Below, piece after piece: positions 50,480 to 62,067 of a stretch of DNA of 64,000 bases. The position numbers and the translations under genes are program-made. The notes under the pieces were generated by a model. That model saw only the letters and a program-made list of their open reading frames with translations. It was not told the DNA's origin and did no database searches. Numbering within the stretch: the stretch's first letter is position 1; each line of letters starts with the position of its first letter. The DNA comes from Torymus aiolomorphi. Lineage: Eukaryota; Arthropoda; Insecta; Hymenoptera; Torymidae. The DNA lies in assembly GCA_036365515.1 (NCBI GenBank), contig CM070873.1, forward strand, positions 72,752,529 to 72,816,528. Direction: 5' to 3'.

Positions 50480-51629
50480 GCTACTTTTTTATTAAATAAG
50501 TTTAGAGAAATAAGTCAAATGAGTAATATAAGCCCCTAAAATAAGAAATCAGACGAAAACTTTTGAAGTATTTCGACTTTTAAAAATCATATGTCTTAAT
50601 ACATTTTTAATTTCATTCATCAAGGACCGCATCTTCAAATTTTATTCGATTCTTAATCTTTTTTGGTCTTATTTTGTCTAGAGGAGAATTATAAATAGAT
50701 CCACTAACTCAAAAATAGAAAATATGTCTTACATTTTCATTAAAGTTTAGTTTTATAAAAAAGGAACTCACCTTTTAACCCATTAACGCGCAAATGCACA
50801 TTTTTGTGCACACATTTTCAAGTACAGAATTCTATTGGAAAAACAAAGTCATTTTTATCCAAAATCCTATATAGGGGGTTTTCGAGGGTGCTCTTTCAGA
50901 ATCTGCAACTTATTTTGTAAAAAAAAGTCAGTAAGTGTATTATTTTTGAGTTTTTTTTAAAAAAAGACAAAAAATTTAATAAAATTTTTTTTTTTCAAAT
51001 CAATTTTTGTTACTGTTTCTGTTTCTGGATAATCATATTACCGCCAGAAATCGCGGTCCGAATGTCTGGCGCTTCCAAAACACTGGTTGTGAATCTTTTT
51101 TCCCCTTTTAGCTTTTCCAAAATGGCGGATTTTGTGAAACAGCGTAATGTTAAACTTCATGATTTTTTTTCTCGAAATGTATGAACTTAACGAAAAAATG
51201 TTATAGAACAAAAAATGCTTAGAATCACTCAAAAAATACGTATGAATTTTTTCAGAAGTTTTTGAACCAATTTTGAATTTTTTAATTTTTAACATTTTTG
51301 AAAAATCAAAAAATGTCTCAAAAACTTCTGAAAAAAAAATCATACGTGTTCTTTGAATGATTCTAAGCACTTTTTATTCTATAAAATTTTTTCGTAAAAT
51401 GTATTTTTTCGAGAAAAAAATTTTTGAAATTATGCGTTACATAAACACACAAAACGTTGAATGGATTGAAGACTGTATAATAATCACTCTGCCACTATAA
51501 ATATGTAGTAAAATATAGCGTTGCTCAGTTCTAACCATGGGGAGGTAGACGATGCAAGAGAACCTTCTTCTTTTTTTTTATATATTTTTTTATTTTTTAT
51601 ATTTTTTATATTTTTTATATTTTATTCTA

Positions 51630-51883
51630 TTCTTTTGAATGTATAGAGAGAAAACAGTTTTTACAAAAATGTAAACCACACACCTTGCAGAGCTTTCTAG
51701 TTCTTAGAGAACATTAGTTTGTTAGAACAGTTTCTTTGACTTGCGGATTGAACTGCATTACTGAATTTGGGCTTTACATGTTTTTCTTTTTCCAAATAGC
51801 TTTTAGCAATAGCCATACAAACATCTTTAGTACCTATTTTTTTGCTCTTACCTGCTGTTGCAACATTGTACAAGACAGTGGGT
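51630..51883 (-). pseudogene. piggyBac-like transposase C-terminus (left arm)
   Basis: Mirror copy of the right-arm remnant. Near its end it reads KLCKVCGLHFCKNC, preserving a CxxC..CxxC pair better than the right arm. A one-base gain before TTCTCTAAGAACTAG breaks the frame. It faces outward, toward the left TTAA. Confidence 0.6.
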
Positions 51884-51932
51884 CACTTGGGTCATTTTTA
51901 TCAGAGGTATCCAAATAGCAATTACCAACGCC

Positions 51933-52181
51933 ACTGTCTTATACAATGTTGCAACAGCAGGTAAGAGCAAAAAAATAGATACTAAAGATGATTGTATGGC
52001 TATTGCTAAATGCTATTTGGAAAAAAAAACATGTAATGACAAATTCAGTAATGCCGTTCAGTCCGCAAGTCAAAGAAACTGTTCTAACAAGCAATGTTCT
52101 CTAAGAACTAGAAAGCTCTCCAAGGTGTGTGGTTTACATGTTTGTAAAAACTGTTTTCTCTCTATACATTCAAAAGAATAG
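51933..52181 (+). pseudogene. piggyBac-like transposase C-terminus (right arm)
   Basis: The plus-strand frame gives ITNATVLYN at its start, similar to the N-A-x-x-x-Y segment near the end of the DDE_Tnp_1_7 domain. It ends in a cysteine-rich block: KVCGLHVCKNCFLSIHSKE, then stop. That block matches the C-terminal zinc-binding domain of piggyBac transposases, which binds the element ends. The catalytic core is absent. The ATG at 51858 lies in the palindrome spacer and is probably fortuitous. The left arm holds the same segment on the minus strand with an extra cysteine (KLCKVCG) but a frameshift. Confidence 0.65.
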
Positions 52182-53315
52182 AATAAAATATAAAAAATAT
52201 AAAAAATATAAAACATAAAAAAATATATAAAAAAAAAGAAGAAGGTTCTCTTGCATCGTCTACCTCCCCGTGGTGAGAACTGGGCAACGCTATATTTTAC
52301 TACATATTTATAGTGGCAGAATGACGATTATACAGTCTTCAATCCATTCAACGTTTTGTGTGTTTATGAAACGCATAATTTCAAAATTTTTGTTCTCGAA
52401 AAGAAATACACTTTACGAAAAAATTTTATAGAATAAAAAGTGCTAAGAATCATTCAAAGAATACGTATGATTTTTTTCAGAAGTTTTTGAGACATTTTTT
52501 GATTTTTCAAAAATGTTAAAAATTAACAAATTCAAAATTGGTTCAAAAACTTCTGAAAAAATTCATACGTATTTTTTGAGTGATTCTAAGCATTTTTTGT
52601 TCTATAACATTTTTTCGTTAAGTTCATACATTTCGAGAAAAAAAATCATGAAGTTTAACATTACGCTGTTTCACAAAATCCGCCATTTTGGAAAAGCTAA
52701 AAGGGGAAAAAAGATTCACAACCAGTGTTTTGGAAACGCCAGACATTCGGACCGCGATTTCTGGCGGTAATATGATTATCCAAAAACAGAAACAGTAACA
52801 AAAATTGATTTGAAAAAAAAATTTTATTAAATTTTTTTACTTTTTTTTAAAAAAACTCAAAAATAATACACTTACTGACTTTGTTTACAAAATAAGTTGC
52901 AGATTCTGAAAGAGCGCCCTCGAAAACCCCCTATATAGGATTTTAGATAAAAATGACTTTGTTTTTCCAATAGAATTCTGTACTTGAAAATGTGTGCACA
53001 AAAATGTGCATTTGCGCGTTAATGGGTTAAGTTGATTGTAAATTTTAAAATGTTTATTATCTTAAATACAAAGTTATTTTTTTTTATTTTTGAGTGAGTG
53101 GGTCTATTAATAGTTCTCGCCTGGACAAAATAAGACCAAAAAGCAAGAATCGAATAAAATTTGAAGATGCGGCACCTTGATGAATGAAATTAAAAATGTA
53201 TTAGAATATATGATTTTTAAAAGTCGAAATACTTCAAAAATTTGTATCTGATTTCTTATTTTGGGAGCCTCAACTATTGGTCTTATGCCCTTCTACATAG
53301 TTTTCAAATAAAAAA

Positions 53316-53527
53316 GAAAAAAACAACCCCGTATAACAAATTATTGATATTTTAAATAAAAACTCATTTTTGACACCGATTATATAGCCAATACATCCTA
53401 AGCAGGCGCGGAAATTTACAGCGGGTTTTTCGTAATAGCCACAGCGGCACGGATTTAGCTGCGAGGTGCTTTTTCAAAACTTGAGATTGCAGACTCGCGT
53501 TTGGAAGTTTGTTGGTGATGGGAGTCG
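53316..53527. other. Short spacer, nothing recognised
   Basis: Mixed sequence between the outer foldback and the next MITE. Confidence 0.5.
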
Positions 53528-53751
53528 TTGGAAAAAAAGAAAAATTACTGTAATACATAGTAACGTCGTGACATACTTGCTATATCAAAATAATTACTAT
53601 GTTTTATAGTAACAATTTCTATGTACATAATAAAAATTACTAAACACATAGGAATTTTTACTATAAAACATAATAATTATTTTGATATTGTAAGTATGTC
53701 CTGACGTTACTATGTATTACAGTAATTTTTATTAGATCATTTTTCTCAGTG
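53528..53751. mobile_element. MITE family CACTGAGAAAA, short copy
   Basis: The right end is the family terminus (TTTTTCTCAGTG then TA). The arms pair strongly: ATTACTGTAATACATAGTAA on the left with its inverse on the right. The left terminus is degenerate, lacking CACTGAG. About 220 bases, no tRNA-like unit. Confidence 0.7.
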
Positions 53752-54068
53752 TATGGGTACAATGTTTTTGGATTAAAAAGGTAGAAGCTCACAAGTTCGT
53801 TTTTTTCTTCAGAATTTTTTAAACTTTCAAGTATATACTTTTGAATCCTACTATATCACGTAGTTCGAAGAGCAGCGTCGAGAGAAATGAATATATGTCA
53901 CTTGTTTCACGGCTTAAAGTTTTACAACTTGAACATCCGCGTGGTTACTCAAAAATATGGAACTCTCGAAAGTTCTCATATATATAATAAAGGCACAGTG
54001 TAAAAATTTTACGATTTCGGGTGAAGCGAGTATATAATTTATAAAAAACCATAAAAATATATTCTCGT
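53752..54068. other. AT-rich, nothing recognised
   Basis: AT-rich sequence with no supported feature. Confidence 0.5.
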
Positions 54069-54192
54069 GCTCTCTAAAGTTGAATTAATGGAAAAACCAC
54101 TAATTATTATAGTTAAAATTGCTCCACCGCCGAATTAGTGAATATTCTACTAATAATTAGCGGTTTTTCCACTAATACGACTTTAGAGAGTG
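54069..54192. repeat. 124-bp palindrome, possible MITE
   Basis: CTCTCTAAAGTTGAATTAAT at the left pairs with the inverse at the right (CTAATACGACTTTAGAGAG). The stem includes GGAAAAACC and CTAATTATTA. The loop is about 35 bases. No duplication seen. Confidence 0.75.
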
Positions 54193-54784
54193 GAAATGAC
54201 ACACTTTTTTATTTACTGAAAAAAGAATTCCTCATATTTCCCCAATGCCATATATAAATCCAAATAAATCACCGGAAACTATACGCACACACACTTTCTC
54301 TCTTTCTCTCTCTTTCTCTCTCTTATCTCACTCCTCTCCCCAATCTAACTTTCCTCCTTCTGAGCGAATCGAACCGCTTCGCTGTAGATAGTTCGCGCGC
54401 TATAGAGTTGCCCTCGACGCACATCGCGCTCACCCGCGGGGGCATCTCTCTCTCTCTCTCTCTCTCCACTTGGAGTTTATATATCCTCTCCTCTGCACTA
54501 TACTGCTCTCCTAGTGCCTCTCGGCCATATCGTCTGCTCTTTTTTCATTTCTCCCCCCCCCCCCCCCCCCCCCAGCGAGAGATTTCGTACGGTCAAAGCG
54601 CGACTGCACACACGAGACTGTGTGTATAGAGATAGTATACCTATATATGTACCACGTGTGCTCGAAATCGAATTGGCCGCGTGAATAAGTGATGCGCGAG
54701 TGTCGCGCGAATAAAAATAGGAGGATGAATTGGGTGCGGTTGATGATTCTGTGCAGGAATGTAGATACAGAGAAAGAGAGAGCA

Positions 54785-54878
<94 letters not shown>

Positions 54879-54960
54879 AGATAAAGACAACGAGGAAGAA
54901 GTTAGATCGACCGTGTGAAATTCGTCCATCTGTTTAATTATTGAAGCGCGACCGTGATAA
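54193..54960. repeat. CT-rich block, poly(C) and GA tract
   Basis: CT-rich microsatellite (54294-54325), (CT)n (54447-54466), a 21-base C run (54553-54573) and (GA)n (54795-54874), in a CpG-rich setting with TATATATG-type runs. Frames here are artefacts of the repeats. It could be promoter-proximal. Confidence 0.85.
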
Positions 54961-55573
54961 TAAAAGTTATCTTTGGTAAAAACAATGTAATATGATTACC
55001 TTCTATCTAGCTATTTCTACCTTAGTGTTTATTTTTAAAAGCACGCAAGGTTCAGCATAAGAAAAATATCGATCATTAGCGGAAGTTTCTTCTTCCAAGG
55101 TAATTACTTGTCATTGTGGTAAGTGAATTAACATCATTTCATATGATACGTAACATTAAATTGCAATTTCGAAATTATATAATTCATTACTCTGTAAAAT
55201 ATGGAATAATTGTCTAAAGAATTCGTATAAATATATAGCGCCAAAAAGTAGAGAACGTATAAATAGTGTCTGAAATTACTCCGCTTTGTTGCACATAATT
55301 CACGCAGTAAAAAAATGATTTAGATCCCATTTATGTCAAGCAATTCAGCCGAAGTGTACATAAATTCGTAAGAACACGACTTTTTTCAAGAATATCGCGA
55401 ATTTGACCGAAAAATTACTAACATATGATAGGGAATGATAGCTTATTGTATAATAATAATTTACAAAAATTATGTAAACTTATTGATTAATGATTAGAGC
55501 AAAAATATTTTTTAATTACCGTAAAGATTATTACAAACAATATTGTACTGGGTTGAGAAACTCACTGTAAGAT
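54961..55573. other. AT-rich, nothing recognised
   Basis: AT-rich sequence with no supported feature, ending in the TTAA at 55574-55577. Confidence 0.55.
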
Positions 55574-55577
55574 TTAA

Positions 55578-56248
55578 GGTGGCTCCGTCGTACATTTCGT
55601 AATTATATATACAAATTTTTTACGATGCTTACTTCACGTGTTATAATTTGAGAAACGATATAGTATAAAAAAAGGGTTCTTGAAGTAACCAAACAAATTT
55701 TTTTCAAAGAAATTTGAATATTGTTAAAGAAGATATCGCTAATTCAAAAAGAAATCATTAAAACCAATAAATCTTTTTCATCATTTATCCGATTTTAATT
55801 TCTAAGGGCTCATTTTGTTCCTTGTACAATTTCAAGTGGGGTTACCGATATGAAAATTGAAAAATTTTCCCTGCAAAGATACAACTATTTGTTTAACTCA
55901 ACTCTCTGAAAAGAATACACAAACCTATAAACCAGCGGATATATCTTTGCAGGTTTTGAAAATTGTTCAATTTTCATATCGGTAACCCCACCTGAAATTG
56001 TACAAGGAACAAAATGAGACCTTCGAAATTAAAATCGGATGAAAAATGAAACAGATTTATCGGTTTTATTGATTGTTTTTTCAATTAGCGATATCTTCTT
56101 TAGCAATATTCAAATTTCTTTGAAAAAAATTTGTTTGGTTACTTCAAGAACCCTTTTATATACTATATTGTTTCTCAAATTATAACATGTGAAGTAAGCA
56201 TCGTAAAAAATTTGTATACATTAGTCCTAAATGCACGACGGAGCCACC
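55578..56248. mobile_element. TTAA-flanked foldback, 671 bp
   Basis: TTAA lies at 55574-55577 and 56249-56252. Both ends read GGTGGCTCCGTCGT inward. Arms of about 280 bases pair with few differences, including CGATGCTTACTTCAC, GGTTACTTCAAGAACCC-type sequence and GGTTACCGATATGAAAATTG. The loop is about 100 bases. No frame. A piggyBac-type origin is suggested by TTAA, though the terminus is GG and not CC. Confidence 0.88.
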
Positions 56249-56252
56249 TTAA

Positions 56253-57189
56253 ACTAAGATTTTGAAGCGTTCGAAAAGAAATCGTTGAATACCTAACTCA
56301 ATTAAAAATATTAGAAAATAGAGTAATTATGCCAAAATTAATTTAAGAATTCAAATTGTAGAAATCAGATCAAGCGTGTCTGAATGATGAAAAAAGTGCT
56401 TTAATGTGTGTAAAATTGACTTAAACCTTTGTAGTGTAATAGTCTATCACTATGCTAAATAACAAAAAAATACTTAAAATTCTTGCAAACCTAGAATTTG
56501 AGCGAATAAACCCTCATCAGCAGACAACAATACTCGAATGAAAATGTTACATTATTTTGACGCGAGCAGTTATTCTGAAACGCGCAGATTATAACAACAG
56601 CATCACCCGATAACATCATCCAACACAGCCGCGCTAAAACTATACTGTAACAACACTATAACATTGTCTTATATGCGCTGTACCTAGATTGCGGGCATCG
56701 CTTAGGAATACATCTTTCCTATAGTTCAGCAGTAGCTCGGCGGTTCTTGACAGTAACCCGCGTATTATTACATTATGCGCACGCAATTAATTCATAGCGA
56801 GCGGCTATATGTGAGCACATTACCCGAGGATGATGAGAATTCCGAGAACGAGACTTTGGAGCGAGAGATATATCGATACCCCCATACAAAGACTAGCACG
56901 ATTCAGGTTCTATCACTGAAAAAACGTTAGCAGAAAAATTGTACCGAAAAACACAACCGTTGACTATAGAAAAGGTTATTCACTATACTCGGAGTTGGTA
57001 GAGGCAGTCGTCTGTTTTGGGAGAAATTTTACACCACGAAGTGTAAACATTACGCCAACAATAGAGCGCAGCAGCGCTCCTCAAGGTCGGTTGCTCGAGT
57101 TTGGTGTAAATATTCTACCAAAACTTGCGGATCGATTGTGCGAAAAGGGAGGGGGAACGTGTTCGCTGAAAGCAGAACATTTCAGCCAC
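56253..57189. other. No gene seen
   Basis: AT-rich to 56650, then mixed. A 69-codon frame at 56995-57204 has no recognisable domain. TTTTACACCACGAAGTGTAAA near 57027 is a small palindrome. Confidence 0.5.
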
Positions 57190-58066
57190 CGTTTTTCAAT
57201 ATAGCACGTTCTTGTCGAAAACTAGCACATTTCGTGAGGTTGCCACGAAAACTAGCACGTTTCGGGAGAGCACCTGCATTTTTTCGAGATTAAGATTGTG
57301 TGACGAGGCTGCATTACGCGCGTGATTAGCGCCAATTCTATAAATGATGTATAGTCTATTGACGTGCGGGTATTGCAACGCTGACTTAAGCCCTATTTTG
57401 CTACCACATAACGTGAAATCACTCTCTTCCAATTCTCTCTTGCAAATTTTTTAATATCTCATTTTTAAAAGCATGTTAATAAGTAATTTTGTTCACTTAC
57501 AATCATTATCGTCTCATATTTTATTAATGTTTCATTATACAAGCACGCAGGGTTACAAAAAAATTTGCAATCCTGAATATTTCGTAAGTTTTACCGTTGT
57601 TGAGGGTGCAACAGTTAGAAAGATATCTACATTACCGACATTGTTTTTTAGGTTTTTTAAAAGAATTTTTTGCAAAGACTGCGTTGGTAATGTAGAAAAT
57701 GATGGTTTTCTTTATTTTCATTCTAAACTTTTCAAAGATAATAGGTAAATAAAAAATAATTATGGACTTACGATAGAAAACTAGCGTGCATGGCCACGTG
57801 CAAAGTGGTAGTTTTCGCGGGAAGCTTGTGAATCGTGTTACACTTTTCGTCGTAAACTCGCGAAAAATGCTATTTTTCATCGCAATCTAGTGAATTGTAC
57901 TAGTTATTCGACTCAAACTCATGAGTGATGCTAGTTTTCGTCACAAACTCGCGAATTGTACTAGTATTCGGCACAAAGTCGTGACTTTTGCTAGTTTTCG
58001 TTGCAGTTTTGAGAAATTGGCTAGACTTCGTGAGGATGCCATGAAACGTGCGAATCTTCATAGGGG
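57190..58066. repeat. ~30-bp CTAGTTTTCGTC minisatellite in two blocks
   Basis: 57812-58066 holds about eight diverged 29-33-bp units of the type GCTAGTTTTCGTCACAAACT followed by CGCGAATTGTA. A shorter block at about 57200-57275 has the same word inverted (GAAAACTAGCACGTTTCG). Between them lie about 500 bases of AT-rich sequence. The plus-strand frame 57921-58112 spells a loose ~10-residue repeat from these units and is probably not a gene. Confidence 0.7.
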
Positions 58067-58742
58067 ACGTCAATATATAGGCATATCCACAGATTTTTTA
58101 ACTTTTGATTAAATAAAAAAAGGAAAAAAAAATTTTGAAGACACGCCTTTAAAATACTTTTTTCAGGTGTATAAATACCGGGACATATTTTTTACAATAT
58201 TAAACATAAAATATGATTTGAAAAAAAGGCGATTTTTTCAAATATTTGGGAATTTTTTCTCGCAACCAATGCGTCTGACAGAAAATCGCAAAAGAACATT
58301 TTTCTCAGAAAATGGCGGAGAATAGCCTAGAATTGTTTAAAATCAAAATATCGTATTTTTAAAATTTGTTTATTAAAATTGTTAAATAAAACTTGTTACT
58401 AGGGAGCAATTGAAACATTTAATAATAAAAAGAGACAGACTCTTGAACCAGAGCCGCCAACTCGTGTGTCAGAAACACTATCAACTAGCCACAGCCGCCA
58501 CCGCTCGGCTTTCTGATAATCGTCTTCATATAGTAATTGTACTCCTTGCCTCTTCTTATTCTGCATATTCGTACGTATATCCATCCATAACACAATTAAC
58601 GGGTCAACTTTTCGGCTTGGTAACCAGGATATTTCGATTCTCCGTACCCAAAAACATATAAGAAATCGGCAAGATATCGAGGGAGATCTAAAAATGTATA
58701 TAGAACCTTCCTGCGAGCGCCCGGACTATATCGAAAGTCCCT
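58067..58742. other. AT-rich, nothing recognised
   Basis: AT-rich sequence to about 58430, then mixed. Frames on both strands lack domains. Confidence 0.5.
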
Positions 58743-59135
58743 TGGATATATAAAGCTTATATCCACGGCTGAGCGGAACAAGGTCGTATCTCACCGCGCG
58801 GATGAAAAACGTCGTATCTCACCGCGCGGATGAAGAACATCGTATCTCACCGCGCGGATGAAGAACGTCGCATCTCAACGCGCGGATGAAGAACCTCATA
58901 TCTCACCGCGCGGACGAAGAACATCATATCTCACCGCGCGGATGAAGAACGTCGTATCTCGGCGCTCTTGCGGTCAGTATACACGGCCAGTATACGGCCA
59001 GTATACGGCGAGATACGACGTTCTTCGTCCGCGCGGTGAGATACGATGTTCTTCATCTGCGCGGTGAGATACGACGTTCTTCGTCCACGCGCCGAAATAC
59101 GACCTTGTTAATTCCGCTCAGCCGTCGATATAGAG
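58743..59135. repeat. 28-bp repeat element, arrays in both orientations
   Basis: About six 28-bp units (CGTATCTCACCGCGCGGATG then AAGAACGT) run from 58785 to about 58960. A 14-bp triplet repeat (CAGTATACGGC, 58974-59007) follows, then three to four inverted units to 59105. The outer ends are inverted: GGCTGAGCGGAACAAGGTCG on the left, and CTTGTTAATTCCGCTCAGCC on the right. A fragment of the same element is at 15722-15826. It looks like a MITE whose arms expanded as tandem arrays. The reading frame across it is a by-product. Confidence 0.8.
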
Positions 59136-61136
59136 TCTAATAATTGTTCAACGGTGTGTTGAAACGTTGTCATACATGTAGAAGAAGTGATCACACTATA
59201 TCATCGGTTGGATTTTCAAGTACTCTGTAAATGTGCTACCTGAAAATCGAGTAAAATATTGTTTTCTTTTAAAAATTACGCTGAAAATGTTCATATTTAA
59301 ACGCCCTTAAAAACATTTCATGATGTGGCACATACTTGATTCAAAGTTTAATTTGTTTCTTAGGCAGTCTAGAAATATATTCCATTGGTTTTTAAGTTCA
59401 TTGTTGAAAATCATAGAGCCAAAAAATGACAAAAATTAGATTTTTTCAAAAATCCATATACCTGATTTACTTTAATTATCACATTTTTTCTAAGTCAGGC
59501 ACAGATTTATTACCTCCTTTCTGTGTTTACAATTAGTGTGAAATATTTGTAAAAAAATATTCCGCTCGCTACCTCGTTGAAATTTAGATACCACTTAGAA
59601 CACAAAAAATTACGATATATACCACTGATAAATACCACTGATCAGCGTACGATTATCCTCCTGTTTTCAATTCCCAGTATTTTTTATGGACAATTACCAT
59701 ATTTGGTGTACCTTGGTTACATAAAACAAGTTTAGTTTTACCTAAATATAGGTCAACCGATTGATTTTTAATACTTGTAATGACTTGAAACTTACAATAA
59801 CCTAAAAGTTAAAAAATCTATGGATTTGATAATATAGGCGGAAAGTATTATTATATATGGATTGCCGTGAGGATGCGTAATATATCTAGTTAGGCTATAA
59901 TGACTCGCGCGCGCACGCGATCCGCCGTCATTGGGTGCACGTATTATATATTATTGACGCGGCAGTAGATGCGCGTGCTTTTGAGAGTATAGAGCTTTTG
60001 TAGGTATGAGATATGAAAGACGTGTTTGATGTGGTTTAATGAAATGTCAGAAGGATTTTTTATAGGGTTGTAAGTTTGGGAAAAGGATGCATGTACTTAG
60101 CACAGATTTTTATTTTTTTACTAAGAGCGGGCATTTTAATAATGTACTCTTTGATTCCATTTTCTTGTAGGTATACATAGTAAGCATTCTTTTTTATTTC
60201 TAACTTATTAAATTTTATTTCAAGGGGATGTATCATGGAACTATTACATTGCGGATTTTCATTCATTATGTATGTAATCGAGGTTTTCATTTTATGAATG
60301 ATGATATAAGGATAAAAATATTAAAATATCGAAGTATGTGTTTGACTAAATTCTGAAAGTAAGTATCTACTTCAAACAAAATAATATCATAATAATTTGA
60401 AAACTTTAATGGCTTGAACTATTTCTCAAAGATTAAATGTCATTCAATTGTTTCTTACGTTTTTAATTAAATTTTTTTTTCTTTTAACTTTAAAAACAAC
60501 TATTTTATATGACACGTCTTTTGAAAATGGATAATAACTTATTTTTGTATTTTCATTAAGACTGTAGTCACATTTATCGACGTACTAGGTACTATAGACC
60601 ATGGAATATAACAGTGCTGATGCAACCGTATGTAGTGCTCTTCCGAATCAACAGTTTAATTACTTTGCAAGACTCTTAGACTTTGGCCGATGTAGCTTTA
60701 GGATGCATCAATGGAAATTCACATCTTGATCTTCTCCTAGTTTTTATACAAATTGACATCATTTTATTTATACAATTTAAGTTATGATTGCAATCTACTC
60801 ATTTCGCCATTTCATGGATTATTCAAGAAAAGTAAACATTTTATAGTAAATTGATCTAATATTTGAATTCGTTTTGGAATATGTGGCAAACGATGGAAAT
60901 TTAACGATTCATTTGATATCCCAGCCTTTCTGATTTCCCTTACGCAAAAAATTTCAGGATTATTCCGATTTAAACTTCTGTCAACTAAATTATTTCGGGA
61001 TCCAGAATATTTTCGAACATTTTGCAGTATCTAAAATTGGACATATAAAAATGTATTTTTGTGGTGTTAACACAAAAATTAAGCATTTCTTTAGTATGGA
61101 TTTTTTTTCCACAGAATAGAAATATACACTGAGAAA
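59136..61136. other. Long AT-rich tract, no gene seen
   Basis: AT-rich sequence with a small CpG-richer part near 59890-59975. The 76-codon minus-strand frame (60060-60290) is low-complexity and unsupported. Confidence 0.5.
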
Positions 61137-61449
61137 AATGTTGTAGTAAATTTTATTATAACTGTAATAAAAATTACTATAAAATATAGGAAGGGTGAGA
61201 CAAATACACTTTATGCTGCATTTTTATTATAATTGTATGAATAATTACAAAATTTCTTGTAATTTTTATGACAGTTGTTGATTATAGAAAGTATTATGAA
61301 ATAAAAGAAAAATTGCTATACACATAGCAAAAACTGTGATATAATAAAATTTAAAATATATGCTTTTAATTTTTATTAGAATAGAATATAAATTTTATTT
61401 TGTAGTGTTTAAATTTTATTTTGTAGCGTATAAATTTTATTCTGTAGCG

Positions 61450-61605
61450 TATTAAAATAGCACATTTCGACACGGGTGGGGAAGTCGATTATTTAGCTGG
61501 TGTGACTTTTTGCACGAGCGAAGCGAGTGCGAAAAGGCACACCACCTAAATAATCGACTTACGCACTAGTTTCGAACGGTATTTTATACCACGAGTGCCG
61601 AAAAA
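61450..61605. repeat. Strong hairpin with CGAGCGAAGCGAG apex
   Basis: AAGTCGATTATTTAG pairs with CTAAATAATCGACTT, then TGGTGTG with CACACCA, closing on GCACGAGCGAAGCGAGTGC. Looser pairing continues outward to about 61450 and 61605. It interrupts MITE copy 2 relative to copy 1, so it is a likely nested insert. The apex 13-mer also occurs, complemented, at 25765-25777. Confidence 0.75.
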
Positions 61606-62002
61606 TCATATCAAAGTTGTGATTTTGAGGTTAGAGTGGTATAAATTACTATAAACATAGTAAAAAGTGCCACATTCAAAAATTGCTACAGGCCATAAGA
61701 AAGTTTGCTATCCAACATAGCAAAAATTGCTACAACATTAGTACTTTCTGCGGAGATCAAGGCGCCCACGTGTCTGATTGAGGTTATGTTTCTACGGGAA
61801 TTTCACTTTGCCTTGCTTTTAAGTTTACAAAACATTCAAAACCTTACTTCAATTATTTTATTTTTATATTATGCACATTAATGATAAGTTTCTTTGTGTT
61901 ATCAAAGTTATTTATTGTCATTATTTAATATTATCTGAAATTTTCTTGAAATCGATGGTTTGACATATACAAGTTCCAAAATTTTACACTCAAGAATCCT
62001 AT

Positions 62003-62067
62003 TTGGGTAAGTGGTTAGCGCGTCCGATTGCCACGGTGAAGGTTGCAGGTTCGATCCCAACGCTCGT
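62003..62067 (+). tRNA. tRNA-like unit inside MITE copy 2
   Basis: The A-box-like GTAAGTGGTTAGCGCG and the B box GGTTCGATCCC (62048-62058) are in tRNA order, followed by an A run. It is homologous to the unit at 13987-14062. Acceptor ends pair poorly, so it is not a working tRNA. Confidence 0.6.

Larger units (their letters stand above)
50779..53026. mobile_element. piggyBac-like inverted dimer, TTAA flanks
   Basis: TTAA at 50775-50778 and 53027-53030 brackets ends that both read CCCATTAACGCGCAAATGCA inward. CCC next to TTAA is the classic piggyBac terminus. Arms of about 1.1 kb are inverted copies around a ~50-base spacer (51884-51932). Each arm carries, reading outward, the last part of a piggyBac-like transposase gene and then the terminal region. 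The element is thus two 3' halves fused head to head, without the catalytic DDD domain. Confidence 0.85.
50480..53315. mobile_element. Outer foldback hosting a piggyBac-type palindrome
   Basis: ATTTCGACTTTTAAAAATCATAT-type sequence near 50571 is inverted near 53210-53232. Paired blocks include TTGAAGATGCGG(T/C)(A/C)C and TTATTTTGTC(T/C)AG. The arms pair for about 200-250 bases, then a loop of roughly 150 bases held the TTAA used by the inner element. Exact ends and duplication are unclear. No frame outside the inner element. Confidence 0.65.

Noticed and set aside
51038..51370. 110-codon minus-strand frame and its mirror at 52513-52770
   Set aside because: Both lie in the terminal region of the piggyBac-type palindrome, are AT-rich and have no domain.
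54498..54937. Frames over the poly(C), CT and GA block
   Set aside because: Repeat artefacts on both strands.
57921..58112. 63-codon frame with a loose ten-residue repeat
   Set aside because: The period follows from the ~30-bp minisatellite. The units are too diverged and indel-rich to suggest selection on protein.
58785..59105. CRISPR-like array of 28-bp repeats
   Set aside because: The repeats are directly adjacent without spacers and also occur inverted, and the setting is eukaryotic.
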